Below, one piece after another: positions 35,649 to 44,314 of a stretch of 64,000 nt of DNA. The DNA is taken from assembly GCA_003235365.1 (NCBI GenBank), contig QJWJ01000133.1, forward strand, positions 57,065 to 121,064, given 5' to 3'. The stretch is from Deltaproteobacteria bacterium. Lineage in GTDB: Bacteria > Myxococcota_A > Polyangia > Polyangiales > Polyangiaceae. The position numbers were made by a program, and so were the translations under genes. The notes beneath the pieces were generated by a model. That model had not been told where the DNA came from and ran no database searches. It saw only the letters and a program-made list of their open reading frames with translations. The first letter of the stretch is position 1; the number at the start of each line of letters is the position of its first letter.

Positions 35649-37913
35649 ATGGAGAAGCGGCTGCCCCGGGCAATCCTTGCGCTCGTCGCAGTGTTCCACG
35701 TTTCGCTGTACACCATCCCTTGCAAGGCAGAGCCGCGGTCGCCTTCCGTAGACCTTCCGCAGCTCTTGTCAGATGCAGACGTCACCTACCCCGCCGCGCA
35801 AACGGGCGACCACGAGGTGATCTTGGAGTTGACGATCGATGCCGGCGGCAACGTGCGCGAGGCACGGGTAATCTCGGGCCTGCCGCCCTTCTCCGACGTA
35901 GCCAGGGCAGCGGCCATGACTTGGGTATTCACCCCTGCACGCCGAGACGATGTCGCGGTTTCTTCTCGCATCCGATTCGCGGTCAGCTTCACCGAACCGG
36001 AGTCGTCTGCGCCGGATGAGGCGCCGGTCGCTCTCGACCCGCGACCAGAGGCGAGTGCTGCGCAGACACCGCCCACGCAGGCCCCCACAGCGCCCGCGGA
36101 GGTCGACGTCATCGTTTCCGGCCACCGCACGGTGTCCGGAGAACGACTCAAGCGCGTCGAAGTACGCCAGCTGCCGGGCGCATTCGGCGACCCTTTTCGC
36201 GCGATCGAATCGCTACCCGGCGTTACCCCAACGCTGTCAGGCGCCCCGTATTTCTACGTGCGGGGGTCGCCGCCCGGCAATCTCGGACTATTTCTCGACG
36301 ATGTCCGACTTCCATCCCTGTACCACGTCTTCGCCGGCCCCCCAGTGGTCCACCCGGCCATGCTGGATGAAGTGGAGTTCTATCCGGGGCCCTATCCAGC
36401 CCGGTTCGGACGGGCCGCGGGAGGCATCGCGGCAGGCCATTCCGTCGCCCCCACCCACGTTCTGCACGGCGAGGCATCTGTGAGGGCGTTCGACAGCTCG
36501 GCGCTCGTGGAGGTGCCTCTGGTCGGTGACGATGTGAGTTTGATTGGCGGCGGCAGGTTCTCCTATGCCAACCCGATCGCGCACCTCTTTGCGCCGGACA
36601 TCTCCGTCAACTACTGGGACTATCAGGCCAAACTCGTCGGTCACCCTGGGCATGGGAATTCGGTAACGGTGTTTGCCTTTGGCGCGCGCGATCTTCTCAC
36701 CCGGTCGAACGATGAAGACGGCGGTGATGACGTGCCAATCATCGATTCGGAGTTTCACAGGATCGACGTGCGCTACACCCGTCAATTGCACGGCGGCCAC
36801 GCGACGTTGGCCACCACCGTCGGAACGGACCGTTCGAAACTCTCGGAAGGCAACGTGAGACTCGAAGCTCCGCTCGTCTCGGTTCGAGGAGACGTTCAGA
36901 CGCGCGTGAGCGACAGCGTGGCGATTCAAAGCGGCGTGGAGGTTGGTAGTACTTGGCATCGCTCCGAACTGGCGTCCTTCGACGAACCGCAAGACCGCGA
37001 TGACTACGCGCGCCGTTTCCCGTCACGGCTCGAATCGGTCGGCGCGGCGTACGTCGGCATGCAGTGGGCAGCTACTGGCGACGTCCACGTCGACGCGGGG
37101 CTGCGCACCGACGTGGTGGCGCAACGAGACGAAGCCGTCTGGAGCGTCGATCCGCGCCTGTCCGTCCAATACGAGCTGAGTCCACGGGTAACGTTGGAGC
37201 ACGCAGTGGGAATCGCGCACCAACCACCGGGTAACCCCGCACTACAACCCGGAGCAACCCCCGCACTCGGCGACGGGCTGCAGCGCGCGGTTCAAAGCAG
37301 CGCGGGTATTCGCACGAAACTTCCGGGAGAGTTCTCGTTACGCATCACCGCTTTTCAGGCGATCTTGCTGAACCTGAGCGATGGGCCGGGGGTCTCACGC
37401 TTGGACAACGGCGACGAAAGCATCGACGAAAACAGTCGCTCGCTCGGCAGCGCACGAGGCGTCGAGCTGCTGTTGAGTCGTAGCTTCACCAAGCGCCTCG
37501 GAGGGTTCATCGCGTACACTCTATCGAACTCGAGACGTTCGTTGGGCCGCGCAGAAGGTCCGGCGCTGTTCGACCGCCGCCACGTGCTGAGTGGCGCGCT
37601 GGGGTACCGCTTCGACGAGGGCTACAGCCTGGGCATTCGCGGCGCCTTCTACACCGGGATCCCTGCCGACGTGGCGTACATCGAGGCCGCCAAAGATCCA
37701 CCGCGCACGACGCCCTTCTACCGCATCGACGTTCGGGCGGAAAAGCGCTGGAAGCTCGGTTCTTCCGGCGCCAGTTGGGCAATCGTGCTCGAAATGCTCA
37801 ACGTCACGTTGCACACGGAGATCTTGAACAAGAGCTGCAATGCCTACGTGTGCCGGGAAAACGAAGTGGGTCCGGTTGCCGTGCCCAGCGCGGGGCTCGA
37901 GGCGAACTTCTGA
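35649..37913 (+). CDS. TonB-dependent receptor with N-terminal TonB C-terminal-like domain
   Basis: 754 residues from the ATG at 35649 (a GTG at 35640 is in frame). After the signal peptide (cleavage near IPCKA), residues about 45-120 look like a TonB C-terminal domain: VTYPAAQTGDHEVILELTID, GGNVREARVISGLPPFSDVARAA, and WVFTPARRDD. A Pro/Ala linker follows, then the receptor plug (SGHRTVSGERLKRVEVRQLPG, YFYVRGSPPGNLGLFLDDV, PARFGRAAGG) and a 22-strand-type barrel to the end LEANF. Having the energising partner's periplasmic domain on the receptor itself is unusual. The substrate is unknown. The gene diverges from the ferritin-like lipoprotein gene, so iron or another metal is a reasonable guess only. 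Confidence 0.87.
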   Translation: MEKRLPRAILALVAVFHVSLYTIPCKAEPRSPSVDLPQLLSDADVTYPAAQTGDHEVILELTIDAGGNVREARVISGLPPFSDVARAAAMTWVFTPARRDDVAVSSRIRFAVSFTEPESSAPDEAPVALDPRPEASAAQTPPTQAPTAPAEVDVIVSGHRTVSGERLKRVEVRQLPGAFGDPFRAIESLPGVTPTLSGAPYFYVRGSPPGNLGLFLDDVRLPSLYHVFAGPPVVHPAMLDEVEFYPGPYPARFGRAAGGIAAGHSVAPTHVLHGEASVRAFDSSALVEVPLVGDDVSLIGGGRFSYANPIAHLFAPDISVNYWDYQAKLVGHPGHGNSVTVFAFGARDLLTRSNDEDGGDDVPIIDSEFHRIDVRYTRQLHGGHATLATTVGTDRSKLSEGNVRLEAPLVSVRGDVQTRVSDSVAIQSGVEVGSTWHRSELASFDEPQDRDDYARRFPSRLESVGAAYVGMQWAATGDVHVDAGLRTDVVAQRDEAVWSVDPRLSVQYELSPRVTLEHAVGIAHQPPGNPALQPGATPALGDGLQRAVQSSAGIRTKLPGEFSLRITAFQAILLNLSDGPGVSRLDNGDESIDENSRSLGSARGVELLLSRSFTKRLGGFIAYTLSNSRRSLGRAEGPALFDRRHVLSGALGYRFDEGYSLGIRGAFYTGIPADVAYIEAAKDPPRTTPFYRIDVRAEKRWKLGSSGASWAIVLEMLNVTLHTEILNKSCNAYVCRENEVGPVAVPSAGLEANF

Positions 37914-37920
37914 GCTACCC

Positions 37921-37950
37921 CCTCGGGGCGCTCCACCGAGTGTCCCGAGG
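37921..37950 (+). terminator. Possible terminator after the TonB receptor gene
   Basis: CCTCGGG (37921-37927) pairs with CCCGAGG (37944-37950), a perfect 7-base stem 8 bases past the receptor stop with a 16-base loop. No T-tract follows, and the next gene starts within a few bases, so read-through or attenuation is also possible. Confidence 0.4.
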
Positions 37951-37952
37951 AC

Positions 37953-38705
37953 TTGGCCGGACCGCAAGAGCGAGAATATGTTCCCCCAGTGGCGAGGCAA
38001 CTGGACGCATCCCGCATCATCGACACCAGCGAGAAGCTCCACCGACGCGTTTCGGAGCGCTTCCCCGATTCGAGCCTGAGCGGGGTCGCGAAGGAACTTC
38101 AGAGCGTCGCCTTGGAAGCGGCGGCGGTCAGTCGTTGGTTGGCTCGACCGATTCGGACGCTGCGCGCGCTGGTCGCCGGTTGCGTCGCACTCCTCGCCGC
38201 GGTGATCTGGGTCGCTGCATCCGAGGTTCGCTTCGACGCGCAGGTTTCCACGTTTCAGGAATTGGTACCGTTCCTCGAATCGTTGATCAACGACGTCGTG
38301 TTCATCGGGATCGGGGTCTACTTCCTGGTCGGCGTCGAACTCCGCATCAAGAGAGACCGCGCGCAGAAGGCGCTGCACGTCCTACGCTCGCTGGCACACA
38401 TCGTGGACATGCATCAGCTGACGAAAGATCCCGAGCGACTCTTGGTACCTGGGCCCGATACGGAATCGTCACCGCACCGAGAGATGACCGCGTTCGAGCT
38501 CACACGCTACCTGGACTACTGTAGTGAGATCCTTTCAATCATCAGCAAGATCGCCGCGGTGTACGTCCAACACTTCGAAGACTCGGTCACGGTCAGCGCC
38601 GCCAGTGACGTCGAAACGCTCACCGTCGGACTGACGAGGAAGATCTGGCAGAAGATCATGCTGCTCGATCGCTTGGTTGGGCCGTCCTCGACAACCCGTG
38701 CGTAA
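37953..38705 (+). CDS. Two-helix membrane protein of unknown function
   Basis: About 250 residues if it starts at the TTG at 37953; a GTG at 37989 (ARQLDASRIID) is as likely. It has a soluble helical N-terminus (about 20-65), two membrane segments (LRALVAGCVALLAAVIWVAA and INDVVFIGIGVYFLVGV) separated by a short loop (VRFDAQVSTFQELVPFLE), and a cytoplasmic helical C-terminal half (RIKRDRAQKALHVLRSLAHIVDMHQLTKDP and onward). It resembles conserved two-helix membrane proteins whose cytoplasmic domain is mainly alpha-helical, but I do not recognise the family. It follows the TonB receptor closely and may be co-transcribed. Confidence 0.72.
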   Translation: MAGPQEREYVPPVARQLDASRIIDTSEKLHRRVSERFPDSSLSGVAKELQSVALEAAAVSRWLARPIRTLRALVAGCVALLAAVIWVAASEVRFDAQVSTFQELVPFLESLINDVVFIGIGVYFLVGVELRIKRDRAQKALHVLRSLAHIVDMHQLTKDPERLLVPGPDTESSPHREMTAFELTRYLDYCSEILSIISKIAAVYVQHFEDSVTVSAASDVETLTVGLTRKIWQKIMLLDRLVGPSSTTRA

Positions 38706-38752
38706 GTCGAACGCCGGCGCCGAGTTGCGGCGCTCCGCCGGAAGCCACAAGC

Positions 38753-40123
38753 TCAGCGCTGGCCCTGCTGGACCCGAGACCACACGGCGAGCAATCGCTG
38801 AGCGCGCTGGCGGGACATGCCAACGTCGCTGGCCGCGCGCGAAACGTTGCGGTCGCGCCGTTCGAGCGCCTCCAGCAACCCCTGAAGCTCCGAGCGGTGA
38901 CGATGAAACCAAGCTGCCGTTCTGCTTCCGACGAGATCCGTGATGTCCGGGTCGAGGGCAGAAGATACCGGCGATGGGGGCCCAGCGGGTGAAGTCGGGA
39001 CCGACACGCGCCGCTCGATCAACATCGGCAACTGTCGAGTCGAAAGAGGCCATTCATGCGAAGTGATGACCTGGCAGCGCTTGGCGGCCTGAGCGAGCTC
39101 TCGAACGTTCAAGGGCCAGTCGTGCATGCACAGGCCCTCCACGAAGAGGGTCTTGAAGTTCTCCGGGGCGGAGCGGTGCACGCCGAGGAAACGCCGAAAC
39201 AAGTGAAACACTTCTTCGCGTCGGGTCCTCAACGGCGGCAACTGAACGGTCAGGCCGTTGAGGCGCGCCATCAAGTCGGAACGAAAAGTTCCCTGTTCGA
39301 CGAGTTGCCACAACGGCGCCTGGGTCGCGCAGACGATCCGCACGTTCACACTGCGCGGTGTGGTCGATCCCACGGGCGTCACCTGCAGCGTTTCCACCGC
39401 GCGCAACAGCTTGGCCTGATGCGGCGGCGCCAAATCCGCGATCTCGTCCAGAAACAGTGTTCCACCATGGGCCGCCGCGAAATACCCCTCGGAAGCTGCG
39501 ACGGCGCCGGTAAACGCGCCGCGTGCGTGCCCGAATAGCTGGGCCTCCGCGAGAGAGTCGGTCAGCGCGCTGCAGTTGACGGCGATCAGAGGTCCCGTTC
39601 GCCCGCTCAATTGGTGCACGCCGCTGGCAAACACCTCTTTGCCCGTACCGGTCTCACCTTGAACGACGATGGGAATCGTCGATTGCGCCGCGAGCGCCAA
39701 CCGCTGCCACAAAGTCCGTGTACGCGGGCCTGCCACGACGCCAGGTACGGGCTCTTCGAAACACCCCGTGATGAATTCGTCCGTCGCGTGAACGCCCACG
39801 ACACCAACCCACGATCCGATGCGGATCACGTCGTTGTCGGTCAGCAGGGCCCACTTGGATTCGACACCGTTGACGTGAGTCTTGTTGCGACTCCCATCAT
39901 CACGGAGTGCGGTTTGGGAGTGCGTGTAGAGTATCGTCGCATGGCGGCGCGAGACTTGGCGGTCTTCCAGGTGAATGTCTGCCTGAGGATCACGCCCGAT
40001 CGAGTTGGCACCGACGCGGAGCAGACTGAACCGCTCCTCTGGGTACACCCAGTGAATCCCGGCCAGGGTCCTAACCGACACATCTGTCTCGGGCACGAGC
40101 CCGTCAGTTTGAGTGGTCTCCAT
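38753..40123 (-). CDS. FHA-domain sigma54-dependent transcriptional activator
   Basis: 456 residues from the ATG at 40123 (MMET; frame extends to 40156). The FHA domain is N-terminal with NSIGRDPQADIHL and QVSRRHATI. The sigma54 AAA+ domain has Walker A GETGTGKE, the intact sigma54-contact loop GAFTGA, and Walker B GTLFLDEI. A Pro-rich linker precedes a C-terminal Fis-type helix-turn-helix (DRNVSRAASDVGMSRQRAQRLL). It is therefore a complete enhancer-binding protein controlled by a phosphothreonine ligand rather than by a response-regulator domain. It is clearly paralogous to the protein at 27520-28644, sharing the peptides DNDVIRIGSWVGV and GPRTRTLW in related form, but it retains the DNA-binding domain. 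Convergent with the two-helix membrane protein gene. Confidence 0.92.
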   Translation of the reverse strand: METTQTDGLVPETDVSVRTLAGIHWVYPEERFSLLRVGANSIGRDPQADIHLEDRQVSRRHATILYTHSQTALRDDGSRNKTHVNGVESKWALLTDNDVIRIGSWVGVVGVHATDEFITGCFEEPVPGVVAGPRTRTLWQRLALAAQSTIPIVVQGETGTGKEVFASGVHQLSGRTGPLIAVNCSALTDSLAEAQLFGHARGAFTGAVAASEGYFAAAHGGTLFLDEIADLAPPHQAKLLRAVETLQVTPVGSTTPRSVNVRIVCATQAPLWQLVEQGTFRSDLMARLNGLTVQLPPLRTRREEVFHLFRRFLGVHRSAPENFKTLFVEGLCMHDWPLNVRELAQAAKRCQVITSHEWPLSTRQLPMLIERRVSVPTSPAGPPSPVSSALDPDITDLVGSRTAAWFHRHRSELQGLLEALERRDRNVSRAASDVGMSRQRAQRLLAVWSRVQQGQR

Positions 40124-40302
40124 CATGACGTAGCGCGAAGGGGGCGCGGCTCCCACAGTGTACGTGTTTCGTGTTGCTCGTCCCCCGCATGGTGCAGTTG
40201 GAAGTCACACGGACTGGCCCGCCGGTGGATCCATGGGAGATTCGAGTCTTTGCCTGACCCTCCGGACCTGTCAACCTTTGCCGAGGCGTAGGAGGGAACA
40301 CA

Positions 40303-41412
40303 GTGCAGCCAGGCATGCAACAGGCATATCCGCCTCCAACCGTCGATGGCCACAGACCACCAGCGGTTGCACCGCCCATCCCACGATCGCTGCAGTTCAG
40401 TTTCACCGGCAACGCGAGCGAGTACTTCCGCATCTGGATCGTCAACGTGATGCTCAGCGTCATCACGCTGGGCATCTATTCTGCGTGGGCCAAAGTCAGA
40501 ACCCGCCAGTATTTTTACCGCCACACGTGGGTTGACGGTTCGAGCTTCGAATACCTTGCCGATCCAGTGCGGATTCTCAAAGGGCGCGTCGTGGTGGCAA
40601 CGGCCATCGCCGCAGTGTTCGCAGCACAATACTACTCTCTGGCGCTCTACGTCGTCTTGGCGATAGCGTTGGCACTGGCCACGCCCTGGGCCGTCACCAA
40701 GTCGTTGGCATTCAACGCACACAATTCCGCGTTCAGGAACGTGCGCTTCAGTTTTCAGGCCAACACGGGTGAGGCGTACGGAGTGTACGTGCTGGCGGCA
40801 CTCATCTACGTGCTGAGCTTTGGTATGGGGTATCCGTTCGCTCAGTGGCGTATTACACAATTTGCCGTGAGCCGACACCTGTTCGGTGACGAGCCGCTGC
40901 GTTGGGACACCACGACAGGTGAGTACTTCAAGGTCTACCTCATCTCCTTGGCGATGAGCACCGGCATCGTAATCTTCGCGGTCATCAACGTGGTCATCGG
41001 CGCGCTCGTGCTGCATGACGTGGAGGGTTTTTCGGAAGTGCCCCCGACCGCGTTCGCGATCGGCATTGCGGCATTGTACGCGCTGATGGTCATCCCACTC
41101 GCGTACAATCGCGCCAACATCGCCAACGCGCTGTACAGTGGTATCACCGTCAGCAGTCACCGCCTGATCTCCGAGCAGGAGTTCTTGCCGATTCTGAAAC
41201 TCTACGTCACCAACTTCTTGGGTGTGGTCTTTTCGTTGGGCTTGCTCACCCCGTGGGCAAAAGTGCGGCTGGCAGCTTATCGAGCCGAGCGGATGAAGCT
41301 ACTCGCAGTCGGTCCGCTCGAAGGTCGGCGCTACGAATTTGCCAACAGGGCGAACGCGTTGGGTGATGCGGCGATGGACTTGGGGGACATGGACTTCGAC
41401 CTGGGCTTGTGA
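40303..41412 (+). CDS. DUF898 (YjgN-family) membrane protein
   Basis: 369 residues from a GTG at 40303. After a Pro-rich cytoplasmic lead, LQFSFTGNASEYFRIWIVNVMLSVITLGIYSAWAKVRTRQYFY is the hallmark of DUF898. The protein has about six membrane helices in two similar halves; the second half repeats ILKLYVTNFLGVVFSLGLLTPWAKVRLAAYRAE. The C-terminus is a short acidic tail (LGDMDFDLGL). The function of the family is unknown. A membrane-anchored M48 protease gene begins 12 bases downstream, the common partnership for DUF898, suggesting that the two act together in envelope upkeep. Confidence 0.88.
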   Translation: MQPGMQQAYPPPTVDGHRPPAVAPPIPRSLQFSFTGNASEYFRIWIVNVMLSVITLGIYSAWAKVRTRQYFYRHTWVDGSSFEYLADPVRILKGRVVVATAIAAVFAAQYYSLALYVVLAIALALATPWAVTKSLAFNAHNSAFRNVRFSFQANTGEAYGVYVLAALIYVLSFGMGYPFAQWRITQFAVSRHLFGDEPLRWDTTTGEYFKVYLISLAMSTGIVIFAVINVVIGALVLHDVEGFSEVPPTAFAIGIAALYALMVIPLAYNRANIANALYSGITVSSHRLISEQEFLPILKLYVTNFLGVVFSLGLLTPWAKVRLAAYRAERMKLLAVGPLEGRRYEFANRANALGDAAMDLGDMDFDLGL

Positions 41413-41424
41413 GCGCCGGCTACC

Positions 41425-42468
41425 GTGACGGAAATTCGAGCAACCTACTACGACGGCGAGAGTTCACGTGGTCACGACGTCGTCGTTCGCTTGGACGACA
41501 CCGATCGCTTGTGCGTCGAAGCCGTCGCCGGCAATGCCGACCCAACACGGCTGCCGCCAGAGTTGCCGTTGGAACTCGACCTGAAGCAAGTGCGCATCTC
41601 GCCGCGACTGGGCAATACGGTTCGATCCATCGCGTTCCCTTCCGGTGCCAAGTGTGAGAGCACCGACAACGACGCACTCGACCAGTTGCAGGCCCGCACA
41701 GGGACGGGGCGCGGGCTCGCCTTGGTGCATCTTCTCGAGACGCACTGGCAGGGAGCCGTGGCGGCAGTTGTCGTGTTGGCCGTCGTCGCTGTCGTCGGCT
41801 TCACCTGGGGGGTACCCGCGCTGGCGAGGCAAGTTGCGATGCGAGTTCCGGACGCCTTGGCCTACGATCTGGGCAAGGGCACGCTGTCGACCCTCGACAA
41901 GACTCTCTTTCACAGCTCGACCCTGCCCCCACAGCGACAAGAGGAACTGCAGTCCCGCTTCACCGAGTTGTCGCAGCACTTTGCGGGTCTACCGCTACAT
42001 CTGGAACTGCGTAGCGGCGCGGCCAATGCATTCGCTCTGCCCGATGGGACCGTGGTCATGACCGACGAACTCGTGGAGCTGGCGGAGAACGACGATGAAA
42101 TTGTCGGGGTGCTCGCCCACGAAGTCGGTCACGTCCAAGGCCGGCACGCCATGCGGATGGCTCTGGAAAGCTCCGCAGTCGGATTGTTCGCCTTCGCGTA
42201 CTTCGGCGACGCGAGCCAACTGTCCACCATTCTCGGCGCCATGCCTGCGATGCTCGCCAACTCGCACTACTCCCAGGCCCACGAAACCGAAGCCGACGAC
42301 TTTGCGATGCAGTACCTCGACTCCGTTCACGTCTCCCCCGCACACCTGGCAGCGATCTTGCAGAGACTCGGCGAGCATCACGATACGGACGACTCCGGCC
42401 CCAACTACCTCTCGTCGCATCCGCCCACGGCCGAGCGCGTCCAGCGCCTGACCGGTCAACGACGCTGA
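41425..42468 (+). CDS. M48-family membrane metalloprotease
   Basis: 347 residues from a GTG at 41425. The N-terminal about 75 residues are a small beta domain (ATYYDGESSRGHDVVVRLDDT, EVRISPRLGNT pattern). One membrane helix follows (about 110-130, GAVAAVVVLAVVAVVGFTWGV). The peptidase domain has the zinc site HEVGH (232-236) and third ligand Glu in HETEADDFAMQY, then SSHPPTAERV, all as in M48 (HtpX/Oma1-like) proteases; the catalytic domain is periplasmic. It forms a pair with the DUF898 gene upstream. The 3' end overlaps by 13 bases with the convergent regulator gene. Confidence 0.92.
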   Translation: MTEIRATYYDGESSRGHDVVVRLDDTDRLCVEAVAGNADPTRLPPELPLELDLKQVRISPRLGNTVRSIAFPSGAKCESTDNDALDQLQARTGTGRGLALVHLLETHWQGAVAAVVVLAVVAVVGFTWGVPALARQVAMRVPDALAYDLGKGTLSTLDKTLFHSSTLPPQRQEELQSRFTELSQHFAGLPLHLELRSGAANAFALPDGTVVMTDELVELAENDDEIVGVLAHEVGHVQGRHAMRMALESSAVGLFAFAYFGDASQLSTILGAMPAMLANSHYSQAHETEADDFAMQYLDSVHVSPAHLAAILQRLGEHHDTDDSGPNYLSSHPPTAERVQRLTGQRR

Positions 42469-43412
42469 ACACCTGCAGGCGTCTGGGCCCGGCGTACCCA
42501 AGAGGGAGACACCCCGAGCCGACGCTGAAAGGCACGCCGCATGCGTTCCGCATCGCCAAACCCGCACCGCAGCGCGACTTCCGCGACCCCCGAACCTGAA
42601 TCGAGGTCCGCGCGCGCAGCTTCGACACGTAGCCTTTCGACGGCCTTCGCTGGTGTGAGCCCAAGGTCGCTGGTGAAGAGGCGGCAGAAGTTGCGAGGAC
42701 TCATGCCCGCGAGCTTGGCCAGATCATCGACGCGCAACGGCTCTGCGAGGTTGCGCCGCACGTAGTCGAGCAAGGCATCGAAACGCGATTCGGAAGGAAC
42801 GTCGAGCATTGCCGAGAACTGGGTTTGCCCACCTGGCCTGCGATAATAGACGACCAGCTGCCGTGCGACGGCGCGCGCGACTCGTTCGCCGAGATCCGAA
42901 GCGATCATCGCGAGGGCCAGATCGATCCCCGCGCTGATGCCCGCGGACGTCCAAACCTTGCCCGATCGAACGAATATCTTGTCCGGCTGCAGATTCACCG
43001 CGGGATAGCGAAGGGCAAAGTCCGACGTGCGACACCAATGCGTGGTTGCCGACTTGCCATCCAGCAGCCCTTCCGCTGCAAGTAGGTACGTACCCGAGCA
43101 AACACTCGCAACGCGCTGCGCGCGATGGGCACAGCGCCGAATGAACGCACGCGTCCGGGCGCAACCGACCGCTTCCGCCACTCCATCGCCGCCCGCCACG
43201 AGCAGGGTGTGAATGCCCGAAGCGCGCCCCAACGGTTGCGCCACGACCGACACGCCAGAGGAGCTTCTCACGGCGCCTGCGCGATGGGCACGCACGTCCA
43301 GTCGGTAGGCGTCGGCTACCAAGGTGGACGCAATCTCGAACGCCGCGATGGGTCCGGTCGCGTCGAGGATCTGAAAGTCCGGGAAGAGCAGGATGGTGAC
43401 TACGCGCGCCAT
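42456..43412 (-). CDS. GlxA-type AraC-family regulator with DJ-1/PfpI domain
   Basis: 318 residues from the ATG at 43412. The N-terminal domain (about 1-170) is DJ-1/PfpI-like: VTILLFPDFQILDATGPIAAFE, and ASVCSGTYLLAAEGLLDGKSATTHW with the nucleophile-elbow Cys. The C-terminal AraC helix-turn-helix pair spans about 210-310: LRVDDLAKLAGMSPRNFCRLFTSDLGLTPAKAV and VAEVALRCGFGDAERMRRAFQRRLG. Regulators of this type often control an adjacent DJ-1 enzyme. The neighbouring divergent gene is exactly that, about 105 bases away. Confidence 0.92.
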   Translation of the reverse strand: MARVVTILLFPDFQILDATGPIAAFEIASTLVADAYRLDVRAHRAGAVRSSSGVSVVAQPLGRASGIHTLLVAGGDGVAEAVGCARTRAFIRRCAHRAQRVASVCSGTYLLAAEGLLDGKSATTHWCRTSDFALRYPAVNLQPDKIFVRSGKVWTSAGISAGIDLALAMIASDLGERVARAVARQLVVYYRRPGGQTQFSAMLDVPSESRFDALLDYVRRNLAEPLRVDDLAKLAGMSPRNFCRLFTSDLGLTPAKAVERLRVEAARADLDSGSGVAEVALRCGFGDAERMRRAFQRRLGVSPSWVRRAQTPAGVQRR

Positions 43413-43518
43413 GGCAAGAAACGTTGGAACTCTGTCATTTTTGCCAAAGCCTGATGATGACACAGTTGAACGCGCACCGCATCCAGTGACGGAGCGGTTC
43501 TTTCACCGGAGTCTCGTC

Positions 43519-44217
43519 ATGCAGATCGTATTTCCATTGTACCCTCAGATCACTCAGCTCGACTTCACCGCACCTCTGGAAGTGTTTTCGCGGGTCCCTG
43601 CGGCAGAATGTGTGCTTGCGAGCGTGTCAGGTGGAACTCTCCGGGCAACGCCCGTGCTGTCGCTCAACGACCTCGTCCCGCTATCGACGATCGATCAGTG
43701 CGACGTGATCTGTGTCCCGGGTGGGTACGGAGCAGTTGGAGCCATGGACGATGCCGAGTATCTGGTCGAACTCGAACGACTGTCACGGCAGGCCAAGTGG
43801 GTCACTTCCGTGTGTACCGGATCGCTGTTGCTGGGGGCCGCGGGGCTGCTCGACGGTAAGCGCGCGGCTTGTCACTGGGCGTGGCGTGACTTGCTCGTGC
43901 ACTTTGGCGCCGTGCCCGATCCTGGCCGTATCGTACAGGACGGCAACCTGATGACAGGCGGTGGAGTAACGGCGGGCTTGGATATGGCCTTGTGTCTGGT
44001 ATCGACGATGCTTGGCCCGACCGCCGCACAAGCCCTCCAGCTGGCCGTGGAATACGCTCCGGCGCCCCCCTTCGACTGCGGTCGTCCGGAACGAGCCAGT
44101 GAGCCCGTGGTGCAGGTGGTCAGAGCGAACCTGGAAAGGTTGGCCCCCAACCGCGTCGACTCGGTTCTGGCCGCCGCCGAGCGTATGCACGAGCGACGAC
44201 ACAGCGGGACGTCGTGA
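43519..44217 (+). CDS. DJ-1/PfpI-family protein (isonitrile hydratase-like)
   Basis: 232 residues from the ATG at 43519. The fold pattern is QIVFPLYPQITQLDFTAPLEVFSRVP with Asp15, VICVPGGYGAVGAMDD, and the elbow WVTSVCTGSLLLGAAGLLDG with Cys99, followed by TGGGVTAGLDMALCLV. This pattern matches the isonitrile hydratase/ThiJ branch, which hydrates isonitriles to N-substituted formamides. The exact substrate is not established by sequence. It is divergent from a GlxA-type regulator that carries the same domain, so likely under its control. Confidence 0.87.
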   Translation: MQIVFPLYPQITQLDFTAPLEVFSRVPAAECVLASVSGGTLRATPVLSLNDLVPLSTIDQCDVICVPGGYGAVGAMDDAEYLVELERLSRQAKWVTSVCTGSLLLGAAGLLDGKRAACHWAWRDLLVHFGAVPDPGRIVQDGNLMTGGGVTAGLDMALCLVSTMLGPTAAQALQLAVEYAPAPPFDCGRPERASEPVVQVVRANLERLAPNRVDSVLAAAERMHERRHSGTS

Positions 44218-44314
44218 GCACCACTGCTCCAGACGCACCCACGTCGCGAAACCACCAACTCCCGGGCAACTGGACCACCGCAACGTCAGCGGTGGCCCGG
44301 CTCGACGTCGGAAC

